Source: Luteolibacter luteus (GTDB lineage: Bacteria > Verrucomicrobiota > Verrucomicrobiia > Verrucomicrobiales > Akkermansiaceae). From it: a DNA stretch of 64,000 nt. This document shows, in pieces, positions 53,399 to 61,340 of the stretch (positions within the stretch are counted from its first letter, which is position 1; each line of letters opens with the position of its first letter). The stretch covers positions 4,836,001-4,900,000 of the forward strand of contig NZ_CP051774.1 of NCBI RefSeq assembly GCF_012913485.1, written 5' to 3'. A program made the position numbers and the translations under genes. Below the pieces are notes generated by a model that saw nothing but the letters and a program-made list of their open reading frames with translations, was not told the DNA's origin and ran no database searches.

Positions 53399-54088
53399 TC
53401 ATTCCAGATTGAAGAGGACTCGGTTATATTCTTGATCGATCCTCACGCGCCCGACACTTCGTAGGAGAGGGGTGCTTTCCGGGCGGCTAAGGCCGAAAAA
53501 TTTGGTGAAGTCTATATTTGTTGCCTGCGATCGAATGCCGATAGCAATGTGCTTGAGATATTGCTTCGGCACCGATGTGAAATAATGGGGGCGACGAAAT
53601 TCAACGCTGGGATCCATGAACGAGACAAAGTGGCGATGCTCTTTCTCGAAGCTCCATCCAGGAGCTTTGTGAAGGAATCCGTCTCTGATCAATTGCGCCC
53701 TACGATCGGCCTCTTTGCTGATGTGCCCCCCCATTAGTTGATCAGCATAAAAGAACGGACGTTTTTCAACGTAGTTCACTTTCAAAGGCGCAACCTCTTC
53801 GGGGAAATCAAATCCGAATGCAACTCCCCGGTGGCAATCTCCGTAGTGCGCCCAGACCGCTGGATCGTGAATTGATTCGGTATAGCAAATGATCCCCCAA
53901 TCCTCGGTGTAGCACTTCAGTAGCAATTCAGGATCCATGCCCGTTCCCTTCTTCCCTTCGCGCGCAGGAAGCACAACGGGCCAGCAATCGAGAGGATCGT
54001 TGAGCTCTTGAATGCGGCCGAGTTTCCACTGTCCAGTTTCAAGGGCTTGAAATGCAAATTCCGTGGAGAGGTATCGCCAGAGGATCAT
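53399..54088 (-). CDS. DUF2971 protein
   Basis: 229 residues. It has the DUF2971 pattern: LWRYLSTEFAFQALETGQWK with NDPLDC at the start, IICYTESIHDPAVWAHYGDC then HRGVAFGFDFP in the middle, and a C-terminal KHIAIGIRSQATN segment. The family is of unknown biochemical function and is frequent in mobile elements and accessory islands. It lies 70 nt downstream of a membrane/coiled-coil gene on the same strand, and the two may form a cargo unit. Confidence 0.85.
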   Translation of the reverse strand: MILWRYLSTEFAFQALETGQWKLGRIQELNDPLDCWPVVLPAREGKKGTGMDPELLLKCYTEDWGIICYTESIHDPAVWAHYGDCHRGVAFGFDFPEEVAPLKVNYVEKRPFFYADQLMGGHISKEADRRAQLIRDGFLHKAPGWSFEKEHRHFVSFMDPSVEFRRPHYFTSVPKQYLKHIAIGIRSQATNIDFTKFFGLSRPESTPLLRSVGRVRIDQEYNRVLFNLE

Positions 54089-54158
54089 GGGGGAAAGGTG
54101 ATGTGGAGTCCTTTTTTTCTGCTGCCGACTTCAAGGGTCCAGCGGTGATGCAGGTATC

Positions 54159-54974
54159 TCAGGCCTTGAAGGGTGCCGGTATCTGATGTTCGCGGGCAAT
54201 TTTTTCAGCGAGTTCTTTGGTTGAAGGGGCAAGTTTGATGCCTGCCAGTGCGGGATTGCCATCTTCCAGTCTTACCCAGCGGAAGGTTTGTATAAACCGA
54301 CGTTCCTTCTCATCAGTGAAGACCAGCCAAACATTAACGCTCTCCGGAAAAGCTCCTTCGTTGGTCCGCGGCATCCAACGGAAATAGAATCCATCTCCAA
54401 CGAGCATCATTTGTGGATGAATTTCTCCCTGTGCCAAATCCCGGTCACTGTAAATTGACACGTCATGTGCCACCCCAGTGGTGAGGACGAACTGGGAGCC
54501 CCACCACTCCATGCCGTAGCGGTCCCTCTGAGCCTGCAGCAAGGGCACGTCGGCGTGGAACCTTGGCCATCTGGCCTCATCCGTGGCCTTCTGGGCCTCT
54601 TGATGGATTGTCCTTTCAAAATCCAGCGAATCCCTCGTGGCTTTTACCATTTCCTTGTGCTGGTCGACCGCTGCCTGCAACTCGTCGGCCTGCATCCTCA
54701 GCGCCTCTCCGCTCTGTCGCAGTTCCTTTCCTTGCTGCAGGAAGCCCAGCACGACCCATAGAAGCGCTAGAGGGCCGGCGGTCCCCGCGACCGCGTCGCC
54801 AAAGGTATTCGGCGCCATTTCCCGCCAGTGCGCGGCGTTTGGCCATCCTCGCAACCATACGATTCCCCAGAGATATGTTGCGGTCAGGGCACCACCGAGA
54901 ATGAACAGAGCATGATTTCTGAAGAAGTTGAGAGTTGTCTTCACTGTCCCCAAACTACGCCGAGTCCTTCTCAT
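54159..54974 (-). CDS. Membrane protein with coiled coil and soluble C-terminal domain
   Basis: 271 residues from the ATG at 54974; a TTG at 55097 would extend it into the preceding gene. Two membrane helices (HALFILGGALTATYLWGIVW and TAGPLALLWVVLGFLQQG) are followed by a coiled coil (LRQSGEALRMQADELQAAVD). A ~120-residue soluble domain (WPRFHADVPLLQAQRDRYGM...FRWVRLEDGNPALAG) ends the protein. Two helices plus coiled coil plus a soluble C-terminus is a common plan for envelope proteins in defence or cargo islands. No family assigned. Confidence 0.68.
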   Translation of the reverse strand: MRRTRRSLGTVKTTLNFFRNHALFILGGALTATYLWGIVWLRGWPNAAHWREMAPNTFGDAVAGTAGPLALLWVVLGFLQQGKELRQSGEALRMQADELQAAVDQHKEMVKATRDSLDFERTIHQEAQKATDEARWPRFHADVPLLQAQRDRYGMEWWGSQFVLTTGVAHDVSIYSDRDLAQGEIHPQMMLVGDGFYFRWMPRTNEGAFPESVNVWLVFTDEKERRFIQTFRWVRLEDGNPALAGIKLAPSTKELAEKIAREHQIPAPFKA

Positions 54975-55074
54975 CGCGGAACTACAATTGGCGTCCTCCT
55001 TCACACCACTAACGGAATTGGTCCGGTCCGGATGGTTTTCGAATGGCTCATTGGAGTCGGCATTCAGGTGTAAG

Positions 55075-55488
55075 CTAAAAGTTCCGAGACTGCTCAAGCG
55101 CCCAGGCTTCGGCCGCCCGCTCTGACTCTGGGGAGTCGTGAGGGTATTTGAGGAAATGCCCGATTTCGTGAAGCAAGAGGTGGGCGACGAATGTCGCCGG
55201 CTCAGTGAGCTTGATTCCGATCGTCCAGCACCACCCGCCGGTGAGTGTCCTGCAGGTATCCTCGATGTAGGCGTCGCGGAGATCGTCGGAGAATTCCTCC
55301 CGAAGCCAAATCACCGGCTCCGGCCCGCCCACTAGCACCTTGGCCGCCCGGAGAGGCTCGTTGTCCGGGAATCCCGCCGCGGTGCCGGCGGCAGCCACGT
55401 CCGGAACGATGCTCAGGCACTCCGGGCGAAACCCGTAGTGCGCGAGAATGGCATCGAGGAGGGGGCGATGTGCGGGGGTATGGATCAT
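55075..55488 (-). CDS. Small HEXXH metallopeptidase-like protein
   Basis: 137 residues from the ATG at 55488; upstream codons in the frame do not look coded. It carries a zinc-protease motif, HEIGHFL, near the C-terminus, followed by an acidic ESERAAEAWALEQ that could supply the third ligand (Glu). This resembles minimal gluzincin/ImmA-like or SprT-like phage peptidases. It lies among packaging/tail-type genes on the same strand. The substrate is unknown. Confidence 0.68.
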   Translation of the reverse strand: MIHTPAHRPLLDAILAHYGFRPECLSIVPDVAAAGTAAGFPDNEPLRAAKVLVGGPEPVIWLREEFSDDLRDAYIEDTCRTLTGGWCWTIGIKLTEPATFVAHLLLHEIGHFLKYPHDSPESERAAEAWALEQSRNF

Positions 55489-55543
55489 GGGAAAGACAAA
55501 TGGCCGATAATTGCGCGAGGATTGATTCTGACAGGTTGTTCCC

Positions 55544-56416
55544 TCAATCCGCTGTCTCCACCTTGCCCGGGGCGTGCGAGCGCGAATTTGGGCTGCTAGA
55601 GTGCCGTGGTTGTCTGCTCTGAGGATGCGACTCCCTGCCAGAGGGCGCCAATTGCTTGCTCGGAAGGAAGTCCAACAGGCTCCGGCGGTTCGCGGTCGGC
55701 GTTTCGTTCTGCCATGGGCTGGCATTTCGATAGGATCCGTGGCGCGGAGGGAGGAGGTTGCCCGAAACCTTTTCGTCGTCGAAGATCAGCGACTTGGGTG
55801 GAACCGGAATTCCAAGTCGGCAGGTTTCTTTCACGCCGGCTTTCGTCCACTGCCAGAATTGAACCTTGTCTGCCTGGAGGACCTCGAACGGCGAGGCGTC
55901 GAGATACCACGCCGGAATGACAGGAGGGAACGAGGCGGGGAAGTAGAGGGTCGACAGGAGCGATTCCGGGTCGCCAAGCCTCTCGGTGGATTGTAGCAGG
56001 CCGGCAGTCACGTCGGCGGCTTGGGCGGCGAGCCAGTCCTCCGCGCTCTGCTTCGCCGACTTCATTGCCTTGTCGCCGTGAATGAGGCGGAGCCACTGGA
56101 ACGCCTCTTCGCTGAGCCCGGCGGCATCTTCATCCTGGGGCGGCGCCTTCCGCCATTGCTTGGCCCTTTCGGGGAATCGCTCCATTTCGAGCTCTTCCCA
56201 GCCGATGCAGGCCGACCAGAAGGCCCAGCATTCGAGCAGGAGCCAAGGAAGGAATTCCTTCTCGTGGACATTGCCATTCAGCCGGAATCCCGGGCTGCCG
56301 AGCGCTTTGGCGTAGCTCAGGGCTTCGACAGGAATCCCGAGAACCGCGGCTGCGCTGGCCATGGTGGGGAACATTCTGGAGCGCTCTGAGAGCGGAGGGC
56401 AGGGGATGCTTTTCAT
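55544..56416 (-). CDS. Phage protein with N-terminal HTH, possible small terminase
   Basis: 290 residues. The N-terminal region (FPTMASAAAVLGIPVEALSY, then AKALGSPGFRLNGNVHEKEF) has the layout of Nu1-type helix-turn-helix domains: a helix pair, then a short wing-like turn with GN/NG and a following helix. The rest is helical with a Pro/Ser-rich tail (QPRHSSSPNSRSHAPG). A large-terminase gene is not present next to it. The small-terminase call is therefore tentative; a regulatory phage protein is the alternative. Confidence 0.5.
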   Translation of the reverse strand: MKSIPCPPLSERSRMFPTMASAAAVLGIPVEALSYAKALGSPGFRLNGNVHEKEFLPWLLLECWAFWSACIGWEELEMERFPERAKQWRKAPPQDEDAAGLSEEAFQWLRLIHGDKAMKSAKQSAEDWLAAQAADVTAGLLQSTERLGDPESLLSTLYFPASFPPVIPAWYLDASPFEVLQADKVQFWQWTKAGVKETCRLGIPVPPKSLIFDDEKVSGNLLPPRHGSYRNASPWQNETPTANRRSLLDFLPSKQLAPSGRESHPQSRQPRHSSSPNSRSHAPGKVETAD

Positions 56417-56612
56417 GGTGTGTGTGTCGGGGCCCTATGGACATTAGTGCCTAGCGAAATCCTGCGGGCTTGCGTGCCTCGGAAGGGGGGGCTCCGGGAA
56501 GGACCCGCCCGTTTCGGGGCTGATATTAAGGGTGCCCTGACCTTTCGAGGCAGGGATGAGGTGGTGGTGATTCGAAATCATGAAACCTCACGGGGTGAGG
56601 GGCGGGCAGGCG

Positions 56613-57200
56613 TCAGAAACCACGCTTCCTCAGCTCGTTTGCGAGGGCGGCATCGAACTCCTTTTCGAAGCGGCGAGGCGCTATCCGATCCTGAATCCTG
56701 TCGATCTTGGCGTGGAAGAATTCCTGGGTTGCCTGGTAGGTGAAGAGCCGGGTCACCCGCTGGTTGCCCGAAGGGTATCGGCCTTCACCTTTCTTGAAGA
56801 TGCCCTTCTTCAGGCTTCCAATCTGTTTGATTCGAAAGGTTCCATCGAGCTGCTTCCCTTTGAAGAAGACCTGAGAGACCTGCCGCTTGCTCTTGCCCTT
56901 GCCGCGAAAGAATACTTGAACCGTGGTGTTTTCGGTGGCTTCCAAACCCAGGCCCTTCCGGTCACTGACGGTCACCTCGACCTGACCGCTCAGGCGTACA
57001 GCTTTGTGAATTACGACGATCTGCTTTAGGGCGCTCTTCGCTCTTAGTTTCATCTCCTCGGCCAGATCAGATTGGGTCCTGCTTCTGACTGCTTCTCCTG
57101 TCTTGTTGAGGGCTTGCTGGGTAACGCGGGGAATGACTGTCCTTTGAAGCTCGGTCAGGCCGCGGGTAACATCGGCGATGTAGGATTTAACGGATATCAT
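56613..57200 (-). CDS. Phage minor tail protein Z-like
   Basis: 195 residues from the ATG at 57200. It has the pattern of lambda gpZ and related minor tail proteins: a short N-terminal helix (YIADVTRGLTELQRTVIPRV), QQALNKTGEAVRSRTQSDLA, then a basic region (KLRAKSALKQIVVIHKA) and beta-strand segments with KGLGLEATENT. The C-terminus is again basic and helical (FEKEFDAALANELRKRGF). Size and charge fit the family. It is 20 nt from the small gene upstream and likely shares its transcript. Confidence 0.68.
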   Translation of the reverse strand: MISVKSYIADVTRGLTELQRTVIPRVTQQALNKTGEAVRSRTQSDLAEEMKLRAKSALKQIVVIHKAVRLSGQVEVTVSDRKGLGLEATENTTVQVFFRGKGKSKRQVSQVFFKGKQLDGTFRIKQIGSLKKGIFKKGEGRYPSGNQRVTRLFTYQATQEFFHAKIDRIQDRIAPRRFEKEFDAALANELRKRGF

Positions 57201-57220
57201 GACGACTGTGGTTGGTGATT

Positions 57221-57445
57221 CTATGGGGGAGCGGAGGTAGAGTTTCGGGGCCTGACAGCGCGAGCTTTGCCGAGAGCAACGTCGCATGCGTCTGCAGCAG
57301 ACCTGTCGCCGCATTCAACGACGTGGAGAACCGATCGACTGGAGGCTTGCGGGTAAGAGCCTGGACCGATCACGATAAAGCACCGGCCGCATTCTCGAAG
57401 GAACGCGCTCTGCTCTTCGGTGAGGACAAGTCGGTGCACGTTCAT
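57221..57445 (-). CDS. Small protein coupled to the DnaC-like gene
   Basis: 74 residues. Its ATG overlaps the stop of the DnaC-like gene by 4 nt, strong evidence that it is translated. The sequence starts MNVHRLVLTEEQSAFLRECG and contains CFIVIGPGSYPQ and HVVECGDRSAADACDVALGK. No family is recognised. The position in the replication operon suggests an accessory replication role, but this is context only. Confidence 0.6.
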   Translation of the reverse strand: MNVHRLVLTEEQSAFLRECGRCFIVIGPGSYPQASSRSVLHVVECGDRSAADACDVALGKARAVRPRNSTSAPP

Positions 57446-58206
57446 TTCAGCTCAAAGATGGTGGAGCATTCAAGCAGCCGACCACGAAGGGGTGCGCCTA
57501 CATCGGCCGGCATGTTGGCGAGGAACTGGTCGGGGCGTGAATTCGCCGTCCAGATCGTCACAAGGTTTTCTGCGTGCCTGTGGTCGAGCAGGCCGAAAAG
57601 AGCTGCAGCCACAGCAGGCGTGTGGGTGCACTTCCCGAGGTCATCAAGCAGCAACCAGCCCGTTCGTCTGGCGAGTCTCAAGAGGTCCTTGGCTTCCTTC
57701 GCTTCATCACCTTTGCCGAATTGATTCCTCACAGCATCGGCGTAGTCCACGGCAGACACCGCGGAAACGAGCCACTCGCGCCCACGATCATATCCCTTTC
57801 GATCCATCCAGATGCGATAGGCGCCGCTCTGATCAAAGGTGAGGATGGCGTCGACAATCCTTTCGTAAGCGACCCGGGTTTTGCACTTCCCTGTGGGGCC
57901 AATGAGGCCAAGCCATGGCTTTTCGTCGGTCGGGTTCCACTTCTCAACATTCCCCCAAAGCTTCGCATTGAAACGTGGATCCTGGCGATCGGTCTGCGCC
58001 ATCCGTGAAGGTAGAAACCCGGAAAGGAACCTTTCTGCGTGCTCCTTGTGGTCGGCTCGGGCCTTCCTTTCCCGCTCAATTCGGTCGGCCTCAATACATG
58101 CGGGACAGTGCCATGGTCGGTCAACGGGGTTCCAAGAGTCCTGTTTCTCGGGCTCCTCCCAAGTAAAGGTTGCCCCACAGTCGCAGGTGTCTTCTTTCGT
58201 GGTCAT
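57442..58206 (-). CDS. DnaC-like helicase-loader ATPase with N-terminal zinc motif
   Basis: 254 residues. An N-terminal Cys motif (CDCGATFTW...WHCPAC, Cys8/Cys10/Cys34/Cys37) probably binds zinc. The AAA+ core has a Walker A-like GPTGKCKT (about residues 103-110) and a Walker B GWLLLDDLGK, with an arginine-rich C-terminus (GAPLRGRLLE). In Walker A the usual glycine before the catalytic Lys is Cys (GKCKT instead of GTGKT). It probably loads a replicative helicase at the element's origin, as phage DnaC/lambda P-type proteins do. Its start overlaps the initiator-like gene by 4 nt. Confidence 0.82.
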   Translation of the reverse strand: MTTKEDTCDCGATFTWEEPEKQDSWNPVDRPWHCPACIEADRIERERKARADHKEHAERFLSGFLPSRMAQTDRQDPRFNAKLWGNVEKWNPTDEKPWLGLIGPTGKCKTRVAYERIVDAILTFDQSGAYRIWMDRKGYDRGREWLVSAVSAVDYADAVRNQFGKGDEAKEAKDLLRLARRTGWLLLDDLGKCTHTPAVAAALFGLLDHRHAENLVTIWTANSRPDQFLANMPADVGAPLRGRLLECSTIFELK

Positions 58207-58913
58207 TCTTCGATTGGGATAAAGGTTCCTGTGCGATCCCCGATCTGGTCCTCGGAAGATTGCTCCGCTGTCTTTGCTGCCTGAAGGTTCAGGGGCCGAT
58301 CGGCTCGGCTAAGCCAGTTCGTGATGAATCGACGGGTAAGGCTTCTGCCTGGATGTCTGGCAATCCACACCGACGCGCGCTCTATCTCCCCATCGATGTC
58401 GAGTCCTTCGAATGAAGGATCCTTTCGAAGCGAATCGATCCAATCGGCGTCTGAGAGCTTGCTTGTACTCTTTCTCTTTTTAGGGGGTACCTTAGAGGGA
58501 GTTCCTTTGTGTCCCGTTTGGGGGGACGGGTGTCGTCCCGTTTGGGGGGACGGGTTCTCTTCGACCCGTCCCGATTCGGGGGACACCTCCCGTCCCGTTT
58601 GAGGGAACAGGTCGGCAGAAACCTGTCCCGTTTGGGGGGACGGGTTGATTTCGCTACCCGTCCCATTTGGGGATACGGGTTCAATGAGCGTTGTCTGACC
58701 CGGACGAGACTCCCGGCGGATGAGTCCAGCCGTCTCCAGCTCCTTCAGGACAGAGAAGACGGTCTCACGCTTTAGCCGGCAGATGCTGGCAATGGTCGAT
58801 GCGTTGGAGTAAGTCCGACCGCGGCGCCAGAGGTGCACGAGGACACGCATCTGCTGAGCAGTGAGAGGGAGATCATCCAGCCAAGCGGGAATGAATGGCG
58901 GCTTCTCCTTCAC
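58203..58913 (-). CDS. Winged-helix replication-initiator-like protein containing origin iterons
   Basis: 236 residues, GTG start, overlapping its neighbours on both sides by 4 nt. The N-terminal ~90 residues form a winged helix (LTAQQMRVLVHLWRRGRTYS, ICRLKRETVFSVLKELETAG). The middle is a low-complexity region of repeated (P)SPQTG(R) units, encoded by six iteron-like DNA repeats. The C-terminal ~60 residues are helical (DADWIDSLRKDPSFEGLDID, SLTRRFITNWLSR). The plan, a DNA-binding N-domain, iterons inside the gene and a helicase loader directly downstream, parallels lambda O/P, so it likely initiates replication of the element. Confidence 0.72.
   Translation of the reverse strand: MKEKPPFIPAWLDDLPLTAQQMRVLVHLWRRGRTYSNASTIASICRLKRETVFSVLKELETAGLIRRESRPGQTTLIEPVSPNGTGSEINPSPQTGQVSADLFPQTGREVSPESGRVEENPSPQTGRHPSPQTGHKGTPSKVPPKKRKSTSKLSDADWIDSLRKDPSFEGLDIDGEIERASVWIARHPGRSLTRRFITNWLSRADRPLNLQAAKTAEQSSEDQIGDRTGTFIPIEE
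58511..58680. repeat. Six dyad-symmetric iterons, candidate replication origin
   Basis: Six copies of a ~21-bp unit based on GTCCCGTTTGGGGGGACGGG begin at 58511, 58535, 58568, 58592, 58625 and 58660. The spacing is 24, 33, 24, 33 and 35 bp. Each unit contains the inverted halves GTCCC and GGGAC. They lie inside the initiator-like gene, where lambda-type origins sit. Mismatches are concentrated in copies 3, 4 and 6. Confidence 0.78.
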
Positions 58914-59068
58914 CCGGCCCTCCCGCGTTGCAGTTCGTCGAGTAGACGAAGAACCCGCTTTGCTTCGTGTGGAGCTCGCCTATCTAAAGGCCGGACTAGG
59001 TTCTCCCGGTCCCAAGAAGGGGTTTCCTTTCGTAGCCTCTGCTGTCGTCGTGCGCGATGGTATCTCAC
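58910..59068 (-). CDS. Small basic protein, translationally coupled on both sides
   Basis: 52 residues, GTG start at 59068. It begins MRYHRARRQQRLRKETPSW and ends EAKRVLRLLDELQRGRAG. Its start overlaps the stop of the gene at 59065-59262 by 4 nt (GTGA), and its stop overlaps the initiator-like gene start by 4 nt (GTGA). This chain of overlaps and the coherent composition support a real gene that automatic callers would miss because of its size and GTG start. Family unknown. Confidence 0.55.
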   Translation of the reverse strand: MRYHRARRQQRLRKETPSWDRENLVRPLDRRAPHEAKRVLRLLDELQRGRAG

Positions 59069-59262
59069 GGCCGGCGACGTGGTTCGCGGTTGAGGGAATC
59101 GAGGATGCTCAGCACGCGGCCAACGCTTCCTGAACCCCGAGGTGGAGGAGGTCCTTCGATTACTTCGTAATCCGGATCCTGATCCTCAGCGTATTTGTCG
59201 GACTGTCCCTCTTTCTTTCTCCAGAATGAGGAGGTGGGATTGTTTCGGCGATGCTTCTTCAT
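59065..59262 (-). CDS. Small phage-type protein
   Basis: 65 residues. It begins MKKHRRNNPTSSFWRKKEGQ, then an acidic stretch (SDKYAEDQDPDYEVIEGPPP) and a short C-terminal helix. It overlaps the next gene's GTG by 4 nt, which supports translation. First gene of the overlapping replication operon. No function assigned. Confidence 0.5.
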   Translation of the reverse strand: MKKHRRNNPTSSFWRKKEGQSDKYAEDQDPDYEVIEGPPPPRGSGSVGRVLSILDSLNREPRRRP

Positions 59263-59364
59263 GGTCGCTGCAATGTTGGATTGCAGGCCGCCGCGGGCAG
59301 GGTAGAGTGCTGGCGAGCGAGGAAACTCACCGGGTCGATCCGCCTCACGGGTCGGCCCGGGTTT

Positions 59365-59583
59365 TTAACCTACGTTGGCGGTCTCAGGTTGACCGGATAC
59401 ACACCCAGTAATTCGGTTGACCTCGGCGGCGGAGATCATAGCGGCGCCAAAGCCTGTGATCGGAGTAATCGCTCCCTTGGCAACCTGACGATAGACCCAT
59501 GAGCGATGCTTTCCTAGCATTGCTGCCACTTCTTCGAAGGAGTATGCCCTGCGTTCGATCTGTTGTTTGATGGTTTTTGCCAT
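59365..59583 (-). CDS. AlpA/excisionase-type helix-turn-helix protein
   Basis: 72 residues from the ATG at 59583. It is a compact HTH_17/MerR-like DNA-binding protein: RRAYSFEEVAAMLGKHRSWV, YRQVAKGAITPITGFGAAMI, SAAEVNRITGC. Proteins of this size next to an integrase are typical excision factors or AlpA-type activators in satellites and prophages. It is 102 nt upstream of the replication operon on the same strand and about 0.7 kb from the integrase, so it could control both. Confidence 0.72.
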   Translation of the reverse strand: MAKTIKQQIERRAYSFEEVAAMLGKHRSWVYRQVAKGAITPITGFGAAMISAAEVNRITGCVSGQPETANVG

Positions 59584-60287
59584 GACCACCCTGACGCAGC
59601 ACTTCACGACAAGGCGGAAGAGATCAGAGCAGAGCGCGGATCTTGGCGACTGGATGCGAGACCGTCACGCTTCTTGCTCTCGGCAAATCAACAGGCGGTC
59701 AAAGCTGGGACTCGCTGGTAATCAATGCTGATTGATGGCGCCCGCAGACAAAAATAGAACTGACGCCGGTGCCGGGAACATTCCCAGTAGGAGCAGCTCT
59801 TTGTATTCCACTGACGCGGCTGGAACCCATGTGGCTCTAGGGCCGCAAAGCTGGCCGGCTCTTTCTATGAGTCGAAAAAACCAATGTTTGCCGAGGTATA
59901 GGCGATCACGTCGACAGCACTTTCTAAATACGTGTCGCAGCTCTAGTCCTTATGGCCGTAGGAAAGTCGGCCCTCTCAGCTCTTTTTTTGTGCGACTTCA
60001 ACTTGGCCGTTCCAAATGGCGCCGGTCCGCGAGCTTATGTAATTTCAAGCACGACTTTGCTGGTTTCCATGACAATCCTCTCTCCCTTGGCATTGATCCA
60101 AGAGGCTTGAAGGGCTCCGCTGGGGCGACGGGTAAGGCTTGGCATGGCAGCTCTTTACTATGTTCTGTCGCGGCTCTAACGCGGATGAAATCTAGGGTTG
60201 CTCGCCGTTGGTGAGATTTTCCTGTATAGAGCCGGATGCTTTGGTCAAGGCTGCAACCAGTCTTCGACTTACATAGCGTCGGGGAGC
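59584..60287. other. Non-coding region between HTH gene and integrase (704 bp)
   Basis: No gene I can support. Open frames here lack coherent composition. A repressor or small regulatory RNA would be expected in this position in a prophage or satellite, but none is recognisable by eye. Promoters for the leftward operon probably lie here. Confidence 0.5.
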
Positions 60288-61340
60288 TCAAATCGCCACC
60301 TTGAGTATTTGAGCCTCACTATGCTTCTCGATCACGTGTCCGTAAGTTTTGGCTGCGAGGGCACCCCCGTCCTTGTGCCCAAGCCAACTGGCTATCGTCG
60401 GAATATCCACGCCCGCTTCGATGCACCGCGTGGCAAAGATGTGTCGGAGATCGTGGATGCGCAGATGCGAGAGCCCCAGGCGGTCGCACGCGCCCTCCAG
60501 CGCAAGGCGAGGGGACTTCATCGGCATCACAGGGTCCCCGCCACCATGCTGCTTTACCTGCTTCAGCTCGGCGAGGACGTCGCGGGCGGTGGAGGTGAGG
60601 GGCACGCGGCGGAATTCGTCGTTCTTCGCGGTGCGGATGACAATGGCGCTGTCGGTGATGTCTCCCCACTTCAAGGCCTGCGCTTCCGAGATGCGGAGGC
60701 CGGTGGAGGCAAGTAGACGCACTGCGGCTGCTGCCGCTTTCGAGTGAGCTTTCCGCTGGCCGATGATCTCGGCAACAATCCGACCGAAGTCGTCGATGGT
60801 CGGAAGGTCGCGCTTGCTCTCGATGGGCTGGAGCCGGTCGAGTTCGTCGGCGAGGTTGAGCGTTACCATGTGGGCTTCGATGGCCCGATCATAGGTGCGG
60901 CGCAGCAGAGCCAAGGAGCCGTTGTAGCGCGTCCGGGAAACCAGCTTGGCATGCGCATCCATCCACGATCGGAGATCGGCGAGCGTGGCCTTGCTGATAG
61001 ATTTCGCCGCGGGCTTGCCGTCGAGGGTATCGCTGGTAGCGATCAGGCTTGCGCCTACCTGCTGGTAATAGTGCCGAGTGGTTTCCTTGATGCCGGGATC
61101 TTCGCGGAGCGCTTCATCCGTGATGGCTTCCGCCAACGTGCCCGCTTTCTTCGCATTGGTCGTGCCCCGAAGCTCATTAAGTGCCGCGGTAAGGCGGCCC
61201 TTCGCCGTGTTGAAGTCTTCGGTTTCAAGACAGCGGCGACGGACCTTGCCATCCACCTTGGTCACGGCGTAGTAATTGCCCGCCCGATGACGAAAGAGGT
61301 TTTCAACCTTCGATTTAGCGAACTGCGCTTTCTGTTTCAT
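60288..61340 (-). CDS. Tyrosine recombinase/integrase of the element
   Basis: 350 residues from the ATG at 61340; a GTG at 61373 would extend it over a candidate arm site. The N-terminal arm-like region (AGNYYAVTKVDGKVRRRCLE) and SAM-like core-binding domain precede the catalytic domain, which has the family residues: Arg in ASTGLRISEAQAL, His-x-x-Arg in HDLRHIFATRC, His in WLGHKD and the nucleophilic Tyr in KTYGHVI. It catalyses integration and excision at the CAU tRNA gene whose start is 78 bp away. It is oriented away from attR. Confidence 0.93.
   Translation of the reverse strand: MKQKAQFAKSKVENLFRHRAGNYYAVTKVDGKVRRRCLETEDFNTAKGRLTAALNELRGTTNAKKAGTLAEAITDEALREDPGIKETTRHYYQQVGASLIATSDTLDGKPAAKSISKATLADLRSWMDAHAKLVSRTRYNGSLALLRRTYDRAIEAHMVTLNLADELDRLQPIESKRDLPTIDDFGRIVAEIIGQRKAHSKAAAAAVRLLASTGLRISEAQALKWGDITDSAIVIRTAKNDEFRRVPLTSTARDVLAELKQVKQHGGGDPVMPMKSPRLALEGACDRLGLSHLRIHDLRHIFATRCIEAGVDIPTIASWLGHKDGGALAAKTYGHVIEKHSEAQILKVAI

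Noticed and set aside
58501-58690. The GTCCC...GGGAC repeats as a CRISPR array
   Set aside because: Repeats are short, imperfect and lie inside a reading frame. Spacing of 24-35 bp leaves spacers of only 3-14 bp, and no cas genes are present. Iterons fit better.
59732-60214. A 160-codon plus-strand frame between the HTH gene and the integrase
   Set aside because: Ser/Arg-rich with no hydrophobic core pattern, and it looks like random high-GC sequence. A missing repressor was considered but is not supported.
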